A stretch of DNA of 64,000 bases from Promethearchaeota archaeon Loki_b32 (GCA_005223125.1 NJBH01000004.1:36995-100994), one strand, 5' to 3'. Positions 10,718-21,430 are shown, numbered from the stretch's first letter. Notes: generated by a model not told the origin, from the letters alone. Program-made: numbers and translations.

Positions 10718-11812
10718 GTGAAACGAAAAATGCAAATTATAGATATTAAAACTCACTTAGTTCAGCTCAATTTTTCTATTAAAATTGGGAGCATGCCAAG
10801 GTTTAAAGCTTCAGGATTGTACACGCAAATTATAACTGACGAGGATATTGAAGGATGGGCATTATCTCATTGGAATTTGTCCAATCTTGCGCAAAAACAA
10901 TTTATTGATGATGCTCTTAGCAAGCTACTAATTAACAAAGACCCTTTCATGACAGATGCGATTTATAACGAAATTTACCATGTAACAAATAGGATAATGT
11001 TTGGAATACCTCAAGCTACGAGTGCAGTAATGATAGCATTAATGGATATCATTGGAAAAGCCACTAAGCAACCAATCTATAAGATACTTGGGGGCCGAAA
11101 GCAGAAAGTGAAGGCATACGCATCACTATTTCGAGTTTATAAACCTAAGGCAGCGGTAGGTGCAACTCAAGCCGCGATCGAGACAGGAGGGTTTAATGCT
11201 GTTAAGTTAAGGATCGGACAAGGTATTAAAAAAGATGAAGCCCTCCTAAAAGCTGTCCGAGACGCTTTTCCTGATATAGAATTAATGGTGGATGTTAACT
11301 CAGGTTATACTTCAGTTATGGATGCCTTAAAGATTGCTAAACTTTGTTATAAATATGATCTGACTTGGTTGGAAGAACCTTTACCTTCTGATAATCTTAA
11401 TGGCCTTGCCAAATTGAGAGAGCTTTCTCCAGTTCCAATTGCTGGTGGTGAAAATGACATGGGAATATTCCGATTTGAGGACATTCTGGATAAAAATTGC
11501 TACGATATAATCCAACCGGATGTAACTCGATGTGGTAGTTATATGGAGATAAAGAAGATTGATGCTTTAGCAGAGGTGAAAGGTGTGCGTTGTATTCCTC
11601 ACATTTTTGGCTACGGTCATATCCTAGCTGCTAATCTTCATTTTATAATGGCTTCGAGATGTGAATTTTGTGAATTTCCTTATTATCCTGAGCAATTTCA
11701 AATGCTTGAAGAACCAATAAAAGTTGAAAAAGGATTTGTCAAAGCTATAGAAAAACCGGGATTGGGTGTAGAGATTAACAAGAAAATGTTTGAAGAAAAT
11801 GTAATTAATTAA
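10718..11812 (+). CDS. Mandelate racemase/muconate lactonizing enzyme family (enolase superfamily)
   Basis: AVKLRIGQG, LMVDVNSGYT, WLEEPLP, IAGGEN metal-ligand motifs. Confidence 0.92.
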   Translation: MKRKMQIIDIKTHLVQLNFSIKIGSMPRFKASGLYTQIITDEDIEGWALSHWNLSNLAQKQFIDDALSKLLINKDPFMTDAIYNEIYHVTNRIMFGIPQATSAVMIALMDIIGKATKQPIYKILGGRKQKVKAYASLFRVYKPKAAVGATQAAIETGGFNAVKLRIGQGIKKDEALLKAVRDAFPDIELMVDVNSGYTSVMDALKIAKLCYKYDLTWLEEPLPSDNLNGLAKLRELSPVPIAGGENDMGIFRFEDILDKNCYDIIQPDVTRCGSYMEIKKIDALAEVKGVRCIPHIFGYGHILAANLHFIMASRCEFCEFPYYPEQFQMLEEPIKVEKGFVKAIEKPGLGVEINKKMFEENVIN

Positions 11813-11900
11813 TTGATTTTTAATTTAAAGATAAACTAGCGAAGATCGTATGAATTTTCAAATTAGTTAAAACAAAAATTTTTTTGCTTCCTTAGAAAAT

Positions 11901-12830
11901 ATGACAGACGTAAACTATATTTTCTTGTTATCTCTCACGATAATTGTAATAGGGTATATTCTCAAAAAACTAAACATAATTTCAGAAGAAAATGGCAAAA
12001 CAATTGCAAAAGTAGTTTTTAATGTTACATTACCGGCTTTAATTTTAAATGTTATAATCTCTATTGAAATTACTCCCTCTTTAGGCCTGATAACCCTAAT
12101 TTCCATCCTTTATTGTATTCCTATTCTTGTTTTAGCTTTTACACTTTTTAGAAATTATCCAAAAGAAATAAAAGGATTAATTTTCATGGCAGTTATAGGA
12201 TTTAATGTAGGTCATTTTGCGTATCCTTTAATTGAAGGAATTTGGAATGAAGAAGGGCTTAAATATATTGCGATGTTCGACATTGGAAACGCAATGGTAA
12301 TTTTTGTTATTTGTTATATTTTAGGGCTAATTTATTCACCTAATAATGAATTCCAGGATAAAAAAGAGTTAGCTAAGAATATCTTATTTAAGTTATTGTA
12401 ATCAGCTCCATTAATGAGTTATATTATAGCTATTATCTTGAATTTCCTAAATATGGGATTCCCTATTTTTGTTTTAGATATATTAGATGTCTTATCAAGA
12501 GCAAATATGGCTTTAACTTTACTATTATTAGGAATTTTCTTAAATTTTAAGTTCGAAAAATCACAGTGGAAAAATGCTTTTATTGTACTTATTATTCGAT
12601 ATTCTTTTGGATTGGTAATTGGACTTATATTGTTTTTCTCATTACCATTTGATCAGTTATATAGAGGAATATTGGCTATTGCTCTAATTCTACCAATTGG
12701 TTTAGCAATTATCCCTTTTACAGTAGAATTCGAGTATAATGAGAGGTTTGCTGGAATGGTTGCTAATTTAACAATTATTATCTCATTTGTACTTCTTTGG
12801 GTCGTAATTATACTCTTAGGATTCGGATAA
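11901..12830 (+). pseudogene. AEC (auxin efflux carrier) family transporter interrupted by in-frame TAA
   Basis: ORFs 11901..12401 and 12414..12830 share one frame and together form one AEC protein; single TAA at 12399-12401 (...FKLL*SAPLMSYII...). Confidence 0.8.
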
Positions 12831-12899
12831 TATTAAAGAAAGTTTTTAATGAAAAGTTGGTTTAAAACCTAAATATAGAACAAATTTTGGAGAAATAAA

Positions 12900-13652
12900 A
12901 TGAGCTCATTGAAAATGGAAGAATTGAATTGGGTTGATATTAAACAAGCGATTAATAATGGTTTCAAAACTGTAGTCATCGGAGTAGGATCTACAGAACA
13001 GCATGGACCGCACTTACCAACTCAGACTGATGCATTAACCGCAGAAGTCATAGCTAATTTAGTTGCTCGAAAGTTAAAGAATGCTTTACAAGCACAAACT
13101 ATAAGAGTAGGGTGCTCAGATCACCACTTATCTTTTCCTGGAACAATATCATTAAAAAAATCCACTCTACAGGCGATTATTTATGATTATATTGACAGTC
13201 TTCAAAAACATGGATTTGAAAATATTGTTTTTATCCCAACACATGGAGGAAACTTTAATCCGTTACAAAAAGCTGTTGATAAAGCAAAGAAAAAATACCC
13301 AGATATAAAAATAGTTGCTTACACTGATTTATTGGGTTATGTAGATACTCAGAATAAAATCGCGTCTGATTTTAAAATTACAGTGGAAGAAGCGGGAGCC
13401 CATGCTGGGGAAGTTGAAACATCCCAAATTCTATCCCTCGCTGAGAATCTTGTCAATAGAGAAAGATTTCAACCAGGATTTCTTGGTGTTCTAGGAGAAG
13501 AAGAAATTGAAATGCTTTTTGAAAATGGAATGCCTAGTTTAACTGAAATTGGTGTAATTGGAGATCCAACAAAAGCAAGTAAAGAAAAAGGAAAAATCTA
13601 TATTGAGAAAATAGCTGTATTTCTGACTAAGGAAATTAAAAAGCAATTATAA
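12900..13652 (+). CDS. Creatininase family protein
   Basis: GVGSTEQHGPHLPTQTDALTAE, HGGNFNPLQ, AGAHAGEVETS motifs. Confidence 0.93.
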   Translation: MSSLKMEELNWVDIKQAINNGFKTVVIGVGSTEQHGPHLPTQTDALTAEVIANLVARKLKNALQAQTIRVGCSDHHLSFPGTISLKKSTLQAIIYDYIDSLQKHGFENIVFIPTHGGNFNPLQKAVDKAKKKYPDIKIVAYTDLLGYVDTQNKIASDFKITVEEAGAHAGEVETSQILSLAENLVNRERFQPGFLGVLGEEEIEMLFENGMPSLTEIGVIGDPTKASKEKGKIYIEKIAVFLTKEIKKQL

Positions 13653-13748
13653 ATAGTAAATTTCCTTCATTTTGGAGGATCAATAATTAAGAGATAAAAA
13701 TTATAATTAACGTTTTAGCTTTAGGTACATTCAAAATTTTGATTTTTT

Positions 13749-15023
13749 TTATGATAAAATAGGCTCAAAATCTAAGTATAAATTAAATTCTTTTCTATTT
13801 TTATCAAAATTCTGTGTAGAGTTCTTGACGATTGACTCTATTGCATCATCGTTTAGCTTATTTATGAATGAATTATTAATTTTTGTCCAATGCGGCATTC
13901 CAACTAAAAATATATTCCATAAGTGATTCTTTTTTTTCTTAGCTCTTGTTTCAACCTCTCTTGAGAGGAGAGCCCAAAATAAAATTAATTTGTATGATAT
14001 TCCTGTATCTATTTTTAACCCCATTCGTTGAAAACTTCCAAATGCTAAGATCATCAATAAAGCCAAGCTATATTTCATTTGAATTTTATAAGAATGGAAC
14101 AAGAACTTTTTTTTTATTAATGCCCAATTAAGGTTACTGAGGAATTCATTATCTGTTTCCTGGATACTCTGCTTCAGTTTATTAAAATAAAACTCTTTGG
14201 TTAAGTGAGGCTTTGTTTCAACAAACTGGAAAATCCTAAGGGCTCCAGCTATTCTCCATTCTAACCATTCTTGAGAATATTCTTTCGCTTTCGTTAAAGA
14301 GGACTCTTTATCTGACCAAGAACGGAGTATCGTTTTTAGTTTATAATTAATCTCATCATAATACTTTACATAATGATCATAAATTTTAGCATAAGAATAG
14401 CCTAGAATATCAATATAAGTAAAAATTTCTAACATATCTATGAATTTGTCAATGTAAATTTCATTAGAGAATAATTCGGTAAATTCTGGGTCGTTTAACA
14501 GAGAATATACTGCATAATAAGTAGATTCTCCAGTATAAATAGTTGCAAATAATAAATGATATTGTATAACCTTACTAATAAGTAAGTGATCAACGTCAGA
14601 AAGCTTATAATGTTCAAGCAAATTCATGGTTGAAATTATTTGGTAACTATGATAGGGGTGGTGTTTTTTATCAATGAATCGTCCAATATCGTGATAAATA
14701 AGGATTAATGGAATTATTAATTCATTTTGAGAATTTTGTATCAAAATTTTTTTTCTAATAATATTTAAAGATTCTTGTGAAAGTGTTTCATGAAAAAATA
14801 CTCCATCTTGTATTAAATAGAATATTTTAAATAGTCTAAATATGTGTCTTATAGTTCTTTGAAATTCCTCATTATCTTTATCGCTCGCTTCTTGAAAAAT
14901 ATTCTCTAAATTTGGAAATATTAATAAAAGAGCATTAAATTCATCAGAAGTAAATAATTCTTCGGAATTATCTATCCACGAAAGATCCACGTTATTAAAT
15001 AACTTGTATAACGAATTTTTCAT
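13749..15023 (-). CDS. HD domain-containing protein
   Basis: LIYHDIGRFIDKKHHPYHSYQII with downstream HLLISKVIQYHLL. Confidence 0.75.
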   Translation of the reverse strand: MKNSLYKLFNNVDLSWIDNSEELFTSDEFNALLLIFPNLENIFQEASDKDNEEFQRTIRHIFRLFKIFYLIQDGVFFHETLSQESLNIIRKKILIQNSQNELIIPLILIYHDIGRFIDKKHHPYHSYQIISTMNLLEHYKLSDVDHLLISKVIQYHLLFATIYTGESTYYAVYSLLNDPEFTELFSNEIYIDKFIDMLEIFTYIDILGYSYAKIYDHYVKYYDEINYKLKTILRSWSDKESSLTKAKEYSQEWLEWRIAGALRIFQFVETKPHLTKEFYFNKLKQSIQETDNEFLSNLNWALIKKKFLFHSYKIQMKYSLALLMILAFGSFQRMGLKIDTGISYKLILFWALLSREVETRAKKKKNHLWNIFLVGMPHWTKINNSFINKLNDDAIESIVKNSTQNFDKNRKEFNLYLDFEPILS

Positions 15024-15026
15024 ATT

Positions 15027-15983
15027 CTATTCAAGTTTTTTTTCTAATAATTGAAAGAATGGCTCTAAATCGATGTTCCCACCACTCAAAATAGCTCCTA
15101 CTTTTTTATTATTTACCAAAATTTTCTTAGATAATAGAGCCGCTAATGGAACGGCACCTGAAGGTTCAACAATAATTTTCATACGTCTCCATAGAAATCT
15201 CATTGCTTCAATTATATCAATTTCAGACACGGTTACTATTTGGTCTACGTATTTCTGAATGAACTTAAATGTTTTTTCAGAAATAGACGTACGTAATCCA
15301 TCAGCAATGGTATTTGGATAAGTACTTGGTATTATATATCCTGCTTTAAGCGACCTAAGACCATCATCAGCTATTGAGGGCTCAACTCCAATCACTTGAG
15401 CATTTGGACATAGACCTTTAGAGGCAATAGCAGTTCCACTTAATAGACCTCCCCCTCCTAATGGGGCAATAACTAAATCAAGATCACCTACTTCTTTAAT
15501 TAGTTCAAAGGCTGCAGTACCTTGCCCATTTATTATATTATCATTATCATAGGGGTGGATTAGAATTGAATTGTTTCTTTCAATTATCTCCTCAGTAGTT
15601 TGAGCTCTAGATTCTAGATTATTATCACAAAATACAATCTCAGCACCATAACCTTTTGTCGCATTGATTTTATTTACTGGGGCTCCTTTCGGCATAACTA
15701 TTGTTGCTTTAATTCCTAATAATGACGCTGCTAGTGCAATAGCTTGGGCATGATTACCACTCGAGTGTGTAATAACTCCTTGTTTTTTTTGTTTTTCTGT
15801 AAGTAAACTCAACGTGTTGTAAGCTCCTCGAAATTTAAAAGCTCCAACTCTTTGAAAATTTTCACATTTTAAATAATTTTTAGAACCCGTAATGCTATTG
15901 AGGGTTCGTGAAGTCATAACCGGTGTTTTATTAACAACCTCTATATTTCTATTATATGCATCCTGTATACCTTCAAAAGACAA
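15027..15983 (-). CDS. Threonine dehydratase / serine racemase-like PLP enzyme
   Basis: FKFRGAYNTLSLL, HSSGNHAQAIALAA, APLGGGGLLSG. Confidence 0.92.
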   Translation of the reverse strand: MSFEGIQDAYNRNIEVVNKTPVMTSRTLNSITGSKNYLKCENFQRVGAFKFRGAYNTLSLLTEKQKKQGVITHSSGNHAQAIALAASLLGIKATIVMPKGAPVNKINATKGYGAEIVFCDNNLESRAQTTEEIIERNNSILIHPYDNDNIINGQGTAAFELIKEVGDLDLVIAPLGGGGLLSGTAIASKGLCPNAQVIGVEPSIADDGLRSLKAGYIIPSTYPNTIADGLRTSISEKTFKFIQKYVDQIVTVSEIDIIEAMRFLWRRMKIIVEPSGAVPLAALLSKKILVNNKKVGAILSGGNIDLEPFFQLLEKKLE

Positions 15984-16059
15984 ATTTAATACCTATTTTT
16001 TCTATTTTAATAGTTTTTAAAATTATAATTATAAAAAAGAATAGTTCAAGGTAAAAATA

Positions 16060-16959
16060 TTATTTAATCTCAACTAAGATTTTAACAAAATTCCTGCCAG
16101 TAGGATCTAAAAATCTTTCAAATGTTTTTTGCATGTCTTCTAAGTTAATTACTTCAGAAATGAATTCATCAGCATCGACCATACCTTTAGCAAATAAATC
16201 AATTGCGGCTAGAATATCATCTCGATCATGACCTAAACATCCTTTCAAAGTGACTTCTTTAGAATTTAACATAAATAAAGGAAAGGTTATACTTCCTTTA
16301 TGAATTCCTTCTAGTAAAAGGGTTCCACCTTTTTTGATAAAGTTAACCGCATTGGAAATTGTTTCTTCATTTCCTACACAATCGAAAATAAATGTAGGGG
16401 CTCCAAGTTTTTTTATGACCCTTTTTACTTTAGCTCTGCTTGTACCAACAGCATCAGTGGCTCCCAATTCTATAGCTTTTTTCCTTAAAAATTCATTAGG
16501 TTCAACAACAACTACATAGTTTGGATCTTTTTCGATTAATAATGCTTTGAGAGCGGCTAGTCCAACGTTTCCTCCACCGATAATCAGTATGTTTTCTCCT
16601 TTCTCAATCTTCGAAAGTTTAAAAGCTCTCATCATTAATGCAAATGTTTCTACCATCACGGCATCTTTAATTGGAACATTTTCTGGTATTGGAAATAGAG
16701 AGATCTTTGGGACTATAACATATTCAGCAAATCCTCCATCTTGAAACATCCCCATTCCTTTTAATTCGCCTTGGCTAACATCAAGTGACACGTTCACACA
16801 AATAACTCTATCTCCCACATTCACATTAGAAATATTTTCTCCAATTTCCTTTACAATACCCGTTATTTCATGCCCCATTATCAATGGAAAATTATACATC
16901 TTCAAGCGAAAGTTAGTTATATCACTTCCACATATTCCACAATAATGAACTTTAACCAA
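16060..16959 (-). CDS. Zinc-binding alcohol/threonine dehydrogenase-like (MDR); N-terminus probably extends upstream
   Basis: HYCGICGSDIT, GHEITGIVKEIG, GGGNVGLAALKAL; an in-frame N-terminal extension (IRAAVIEDIQKIVYKEDCPKPIPCPDEA) exists upstream of the listed TTG start. Confidence 0.88.
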   Translation of the reverse strand: MVKVHYCGICGSDITNFRLKMYNFPLIMGHEITGIVKEIGENISNVNVGDRVICVNVSLDVSQGELKGMGMFQDGGFAEYVIVPKISLFPIPENVPIKDAVMVETFALMMRAFKLSKIEKGENILIIGGGNVGLAALKALLIEKDPNYVVVVEPNEFLRKKAIELGATDAVGTSRAKVKRVIKKLGAPTFIFDCVGNEETISNAVNFIKKGGTLLLEGIHKGSITFPLFMLNSKEVTLKGCLGHDRDDILAAIDLFAKGMVDADEFISEVINLEDMQKTFERFLDPTGRNFVKILVEIK

Positions 16960-17140
16960 AGCTTCATCTGGACAGGGAATTGGTTTAGGACAATCTTCTT
17001 TATATACTATTTTTTGTATATCTTCAATAACAGCAGCTCTAATAGAATAATCATCTCCTAATCATTCTTATTTTATATCTTTTATTTAAGAATAATATTA
17101 TAATTTTTGTAAAATTTAGAATAAAATGAAAAAAAAAGAT

Positions 17141-17890
17141 TTAAATTCCTAATAACGAACTCATACTCTTGGTTATGCTCTCAATTTCATTATCAAATAC
17201 TTTAACTTGATCGAAAAAGATATTGTTAACTTGCAGTAATTGTTTTACAACATATTCAGGTGATTGAGAGATTTGTTTTGCCAGGTTAATTGCCTCGTTT
17301 AATACCTCTCCCTTCTCAACTAATCTATTAATAATATTTAGACGATGTGCTTCTTCAGCAGAGATGAAAGTTTCTCGAGTTCCTGTATTTAAAGTTAATT
17401 CTAAAGCTTTTCCACGCCCAACAAGAGTCATATAAGGAAAAAAAAGTGGACAAGCACCAAATCTTATCTCAGGATGGCCAAAAAGGGACCCTTTTGAAGC
17501 AACCCGAAGATGACAAATAACAGCGAGGTCAAAAGCTCCTGCTAAAGCATAGCCGTTCACAGCAGCTATTAGTAATTTAGGAAACTCAAATATTGTTTGA
17601 TGAAATAGATGATTAGATTCAATAAAATGCTGATAATCCCCCTTTCCTTGAACTATTGCTTGTACCTCATCTCTATCAAACCCAGCAGAAAACAATTCTT
17701 CCCCTCCATAAAAAATCACAGCTTTTATCCTTTTTTCTTCTTTAAGAGTATTTAATGCATCAATAATTTCAGCTCTCATTGCTTCACTTAATGCGTTTTT
17801 CTTTTCTGGACGAGTAAATTTAATAATAGCAATTTTACCTTTTTTTTCAATACTAATAAACTGATAATTATTATCTTCCATTTTTTCCAA
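17141..17890 (-). CDS. Enoyl-CoA hydratase/isomerase family protein
   Basis: RPEKKNALSEAMRAEI, SAGFDRDEV, AAVNGYALAGAFDLAVIC. Confidence 0.92.
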   Translation of the reverse strand: MEKMEDNNYQFISIEKKGKIAIIKFTRPEKKNALSEAMRAEIIDALNTLKEEKRIKAVIFYGGEELFSAGFDRDEVQAIVQGKGDYQHFIESNHLFHQTIFEFPKLLIAAVNGYALAGAFDLAVICHLRVASKGSLFGHPEIRFGACPLFFPYMTLVGRGKALELTLNTGTRETFISAEEAHRLNIINRLVEKGEVLNEAINLAKQISQSPEYVVKQLLQVNNIFFDQVKVFDNEIESITKSMSSLLGI

Positions 17891-17994
17891 CTTAATTAAA
17901 ATTTATAAAAATTAAGTAATAATTAGATTAAGATATTTAAATTTCTTTTAATTATAAAAAAAAATTCTCTAAAAAAGTAAAAGGAACGAAGAAA

Positions 17995-18621
17995 ATGTTT
18001 TCTATATGTACCGCATATATTGAAAATGGAAAACTAGATGAAACGTTAAAAGCTTACTCTGAATCAGAAGAAAAATTTACAAAAGAGATTGGTGTTCTCT
18101 TTCGAAAATTCTTTCAATGTAAGATACAACCTCACATTATTTGGTCGATTACCGAATGGGAATCTGAGAAGCATCATAATGATGCGGCTCAGTCAATAAT
18201 GAAAATCAGAAGAGATGATCGCTTTGCTTCTATAGGCTTTGGCCCAGAACCTTATTTTGAAATTTTTTGTAATGAGGATGAGGGATTAAAAGTTGGCAAC
18301 TTTTTAGAAAGTTATGAATATATTATTTTAATTCATGGGTTAATTAGTGATAAAGTAAAAGATTCATATGTAAAACTAAGGAAAGAACGAATTGAAGAGT
18401 ATAAAGAAAAGCTTCAATGGCTTAGTGTTTTTTATAACACATACAACTCAGATGAGTTTATTATAATTCTTGGATTTAATAATGAGGATTATTTTAGTAA
18501 AATTAGAAAAATAAATGATCTCTATTTAGAAGAATACTTATTTACTGGATTAAGAAACACTCTCGGAATGTCTTTTCTGGCTAATTATAATCAATTTATA
18601 TGTAGACCTATTAAATTTTAA
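17995..18621 (+). CDS. Hypothetical, possible dimeric alpha/beta-barrel (ABM-like) protein
   Basis: QPHIIWSITEWESEKHHNDAAQSIMKIRRDDRF resembles ABM-type domains. Confidence 0.4.
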   Translation: MFSICTAYIENGKLDETLKAYSESEEKFTKEIGVLFRKFFQCKIQPHIIWSITEWESEKHHNDAAQSIMKIRRDDRFASIGFGPEPYFEIFCNEDEGLKVGNFLESYEYIILIHGLISDKVKDSYVKLRKERIEEYKEKLQWLSVFYNTYNSDEFIIILGFNNEDYFSKIRKINDLYLEEYLFTGLRNTLGMSFLANYNQFICRPIKF

Positions 18622-18965
18622 ATTGAAATTATGAGACATCCAACATTTTTTAATTTCTAGGGAAACCTAATTATATAGTTTGGATAAAGTGTTCCTAATT
18701 AATTAGAGAACTTCTTTTTTAAAAAACTCTTAATAATTAAAAGAAAAAGTAATAAAAGAAATTTAATTCAATCACATTTTATAAATAAGGAGGGAAGATT
18801 AAACTTGTTGTTTAAACAAGGGCGAAATCCAATGAGTGATTAATTATGATTCCTTTAGATTAGATTAGTTAAACTAATTTATATATCTAAATGCAATTTT
18901 TGCATTTTATTTTATATAAGTTGAAGGTTTTAATATTTTAGACTTTATCATTCAAATAGGAGAAA

Positions 18966-19772
18966 ATGAATTTAGATCATAAGCAAGTCATCAGATATTC
19001 GCGTCAAATTGTGCTAAAGGAAATTGGAGGAATAGGCCAAAAAAAATTATTAAATTCAAAAATAACATTGGTCGGATTAGGTGCTCTAGGATCTCCGGTT
19101 GCATATTATTTAGTTGCTGCTGGAATTGGTAATCTAAAAATAATTGATTATGATTCGGTTGAGTTATCGAATATACACAGACAGATTCTCCATTTCACAA
19201 AAGATATTAACCGAAAGAAAACAGAAAGTGCTATCGAAAAACTTAATCTAGTAAATCCCGATTGTAAAATCGAGGTAATTCCTGAGAAAATTACACCCGA
19301 AAATGTTAAAGATATTCTTAAAAGCTCAGATTTTGTTATAGAAGGTTCTGATAATTTTCCGACTAAAATGTTAATTAATGATGCCTGTGTTTATTTAGAG
19401 ATCCCATTTACAATAGCAGGCGTACTAAGATTTCATGGTCAGATAATGACTATAGTTCCAGAGAAAAAAACTGCTTGTTATAGATGTCTTTTTGGTGATA
19501 TTACTGATGCCCCTACTGGAATGTCATGTTCTGAAGCAGGAGTTATAGGATTAATACCAGGAATTCTTGGATGTATGGAAGCTAATGAAGCTATAAAATG
19601 CATTTTAAATATAGGGGATCTAATAACTAATAAGATTATGTATATAGACCTTTTACGTAATGCCTTTAATTTTATCGACTTGCATAGAGATACAAACTGT
19701 TTAGCTTGCGGTGAAAACTCTATCGATTTGATAGAAAATTATGATTATAGAATTGAGAATGCATGTCAATAG
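18966..19772 (+). CDS. E1-like adenylyltransferase (ThiF/MoeB/HesA family)
   Basis: RYSRQIVLKEIGGIGQKKL, GLGALGSPVAYYL, zinc CxxC pairs (CYRC...CLAC), GMSCSEAGVIG. Confidence 0.95.
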   Translation: MNLDHKQVIRYSRQIVLKEIGGIGQKKLLNSKITLVGLGALGSPVAYYLVAAGIGNLKIIDYDSVELSNIHRQILHFTKDINRKKTESAIEKLNLVNPDCKIEVIPEKITPENVKDILKSSDFVIEGSDNFPTKMLINDACVYLEIPFTIAGVLRFHGQIMTIVPEKKTACYRCLFGDITDAPTGMSCSEAGVIGLIPGILGCMEANEAIKCILNIGDLITNKIMYIDLLRNAFNFIDLHRDTNCLACGENSIDLIENYDYRIENACQ

Positions 19773-20032
19773 AAAATTTACTCCATTATAAGAATATGGT
19801 AATAAGAAAAATAGATATTAAAGGTCAACTATGTCCATTGACATTTGTATATACAAAACTTGCCCTTGAAGAATTAAATAAAGATGATTTGTTAGAAGTT
19901 GAATTGGATTTTCTTCCTGCAATTAAGAATATTCCTGAAAATTGTAAACGCCAAGGCTTAGCAGAGTTAGTAGAAGTAAGAGAATTAAACAAAAATAGAG
20001 ATATTTATGAACTTGTATTAAAAAAACTTTAG
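19763..20032 (+). CDS. TusA/SirA-like sulfur carrier protein
   Basis: DIKGQLCPLTFVYTKLALEEL; overlaps the end of the E1 gene. Confidence 0.85.
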   Translation: MSIENLLHYKNMVIRKIDIKGQLCPLTFVYTKLALEELNKDDLLEVELDFLPAIKNIPENCKRQGLAELVEVRELNKNRDIYELVLKKL

Positions 20033-20064
20033 TTTCTTAGATTCATTTTCAAAAAAAAGTAGAA

Positions 20065-20352
20065 TTACCCTCCAGCAATAGCTGGTAGAAAAGAAATTTC
20101 ATCACCATCTTTAATTATGGAGTCCAATCCATCAAATCTACGAATATCCTTTCCATTAATTCCAAGAATAATATACTTGTTTAAAGTACCCATTGAACTA
20201 AATATATTTTCCTCAAAATTTCTTCCTATCATTGAACTTAATAATACTAATATCTCTCTAATTGTTAAAGGACTGTCAAAAGATAAAGAAATTTCTTCTT
20301 TACCCACAATATCCGCTAATAAAGATAAGAAAGAAGTTTTTATATTTATCAC
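20065..20352 (-). CDS. MoaD/ThiS-like ubiquitin-fold sulfur carrier
   Basis: 95 aa, C-terminal GDEISFLPAIAGG ending in Gly-Gly. Confidence 0.85.
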   Translation of the reverse strand: MINIKTSFLSLLADIVGKEEISLSFDSPLTIREILVLLSSMIGRNFEENIFSSMGTLNKYIILGINGKDIRRFDGLDSIIKDGDEISFLPAIAGG

Positions 20353-20488
20353 ATTAAAATCCTTTAAAATTTAAATTTCAATTTGATTAGTATATTATTA
20401 AATTCAAAAAAAATATGGCATTTATCTATTTGGATTATAAAATTAAATAATTACTCTATTTTTTGCTTATATTAAAATACTCAATCAA

Positions 20489-21430
20489 GTGATTCTTATT
20501 AAAAAAGATAAATTAAACATCGGGCATCTTTCAACTGCTTATCATACTAATTACGTATTGATGGAATCCGAAGAGTTAACATCAGATTTAAATATCGATA
20601 TAAATTGGATTCTGTTCGGAACAGGACCAGCTATGGTTAAAGCATTTAAAGAAGAAAAATTGGAAATAGGATATATGGGTTTACCCCCTGCAATTATAGG
20701 AATTGATCAAGGGGTTCCAATCAAATGTGTAGCAGGAGGACATGTTGAGGGAACTATTTTGACTGCTAAAAAAGAATATAAAACACAGAAACAATTAGAT
20801 AATAATTTAAAAAAAGTCTTTTCTCAATTTATAGGAAAAGCTATAGGGGTTCCGAGTAAGGGATCTATTCATGATGTTATACTAAATTATTATTTAGAAA
20901 AATACAATTTATTAGATGAGATTAATGTCAAAAATTATGGACAAGCAGAATTTATTGCTAAGGAAATGAGAGAGGGTATTTTAGAAGCAGGAGTTGGAAC
21001 TCCAGCTTTAGCGGTTTTTGCATCAACAATTTTAGAGTCTTATTTAATTATTGAAGCTAAAGATCTATGGTCAGATAATCCTAGCTATGGTATATTTGCC
21101 CATAACAAACTTGTTCAAACTGAACCTGAATTAGTTCTAAAATTTTTATATCATCATAAATATGCTTCTAGTCTACTTCGTGACTCTCCATTACTAGCCG
21201 CTGAGAAGATCGCTAAAATATTTGATATAATTGATAAAAATTATGCTGAGGCGGTTTTAAAAATATCCCCAAAATACTGTATCTCTCTCTCAGAGGGCTA
21301 TGTAAAAGCTACAATGAAATTTGTAAATGTTCTTCATAAATTAGGATATACTAAACAAAAACTTAAATCAAAAGATATTTTTGACTTCCGATTTGTTAAT
21401 AAAGTACATCCAGAAATGGCACACTATTAA
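20489..21430 (+). CDS. NMT1/ThiY-like substrate-binding-fold protein without apparent signal peptide
   Basis: LNIGHLSTAYHTN, LEIGYMGLPPAIIGIDQGVPIKCVAGGH; no permease or ATPase adjacent. Confidence 0.65.
   Translation: MILIKKDKLNIGHLSTAYHTNYVLMESEELTSDLNIDINWILFGTGPAMVKAFKEEKLEIGYMGLPPAIIGIDQGVPIKCVAGGHVEGTILTAKKEYKTQKQLDNNLKKVFSQFIGKAIGVPSKGSIHDVILNYYLEKYNLLDEINVKNYGQAEFIAKEMREGILEAGVGTPALAVFASTILESYLIIEAKDLWSDNPSYGIFAHNKLVQTEPELVLKFLYHHKYASSLLRDSPLLAAEKIAKIFDIIDKNYAEAVLKISPKYCISLSEGYVKATMKFVNVLHKLGYTKQKLKSKDIFDFRFVNKVHPEMAHY

Noticed and set aside
12399-12401. TAA in the AEC transporter as recoding signal
   Set aside because: UAA recoding has no support here; one substitution explains it.
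18966-20352. Eukaryote-type ubiquitin conjugation system from the E1-like and GG-ending proteins
   Set aside because: Sequence features (MoeB/ThiF-like E1, MoaD/ThiS-like carrier, TusA) fit sulfur transfer; no E2 or RING protein is present nearby.
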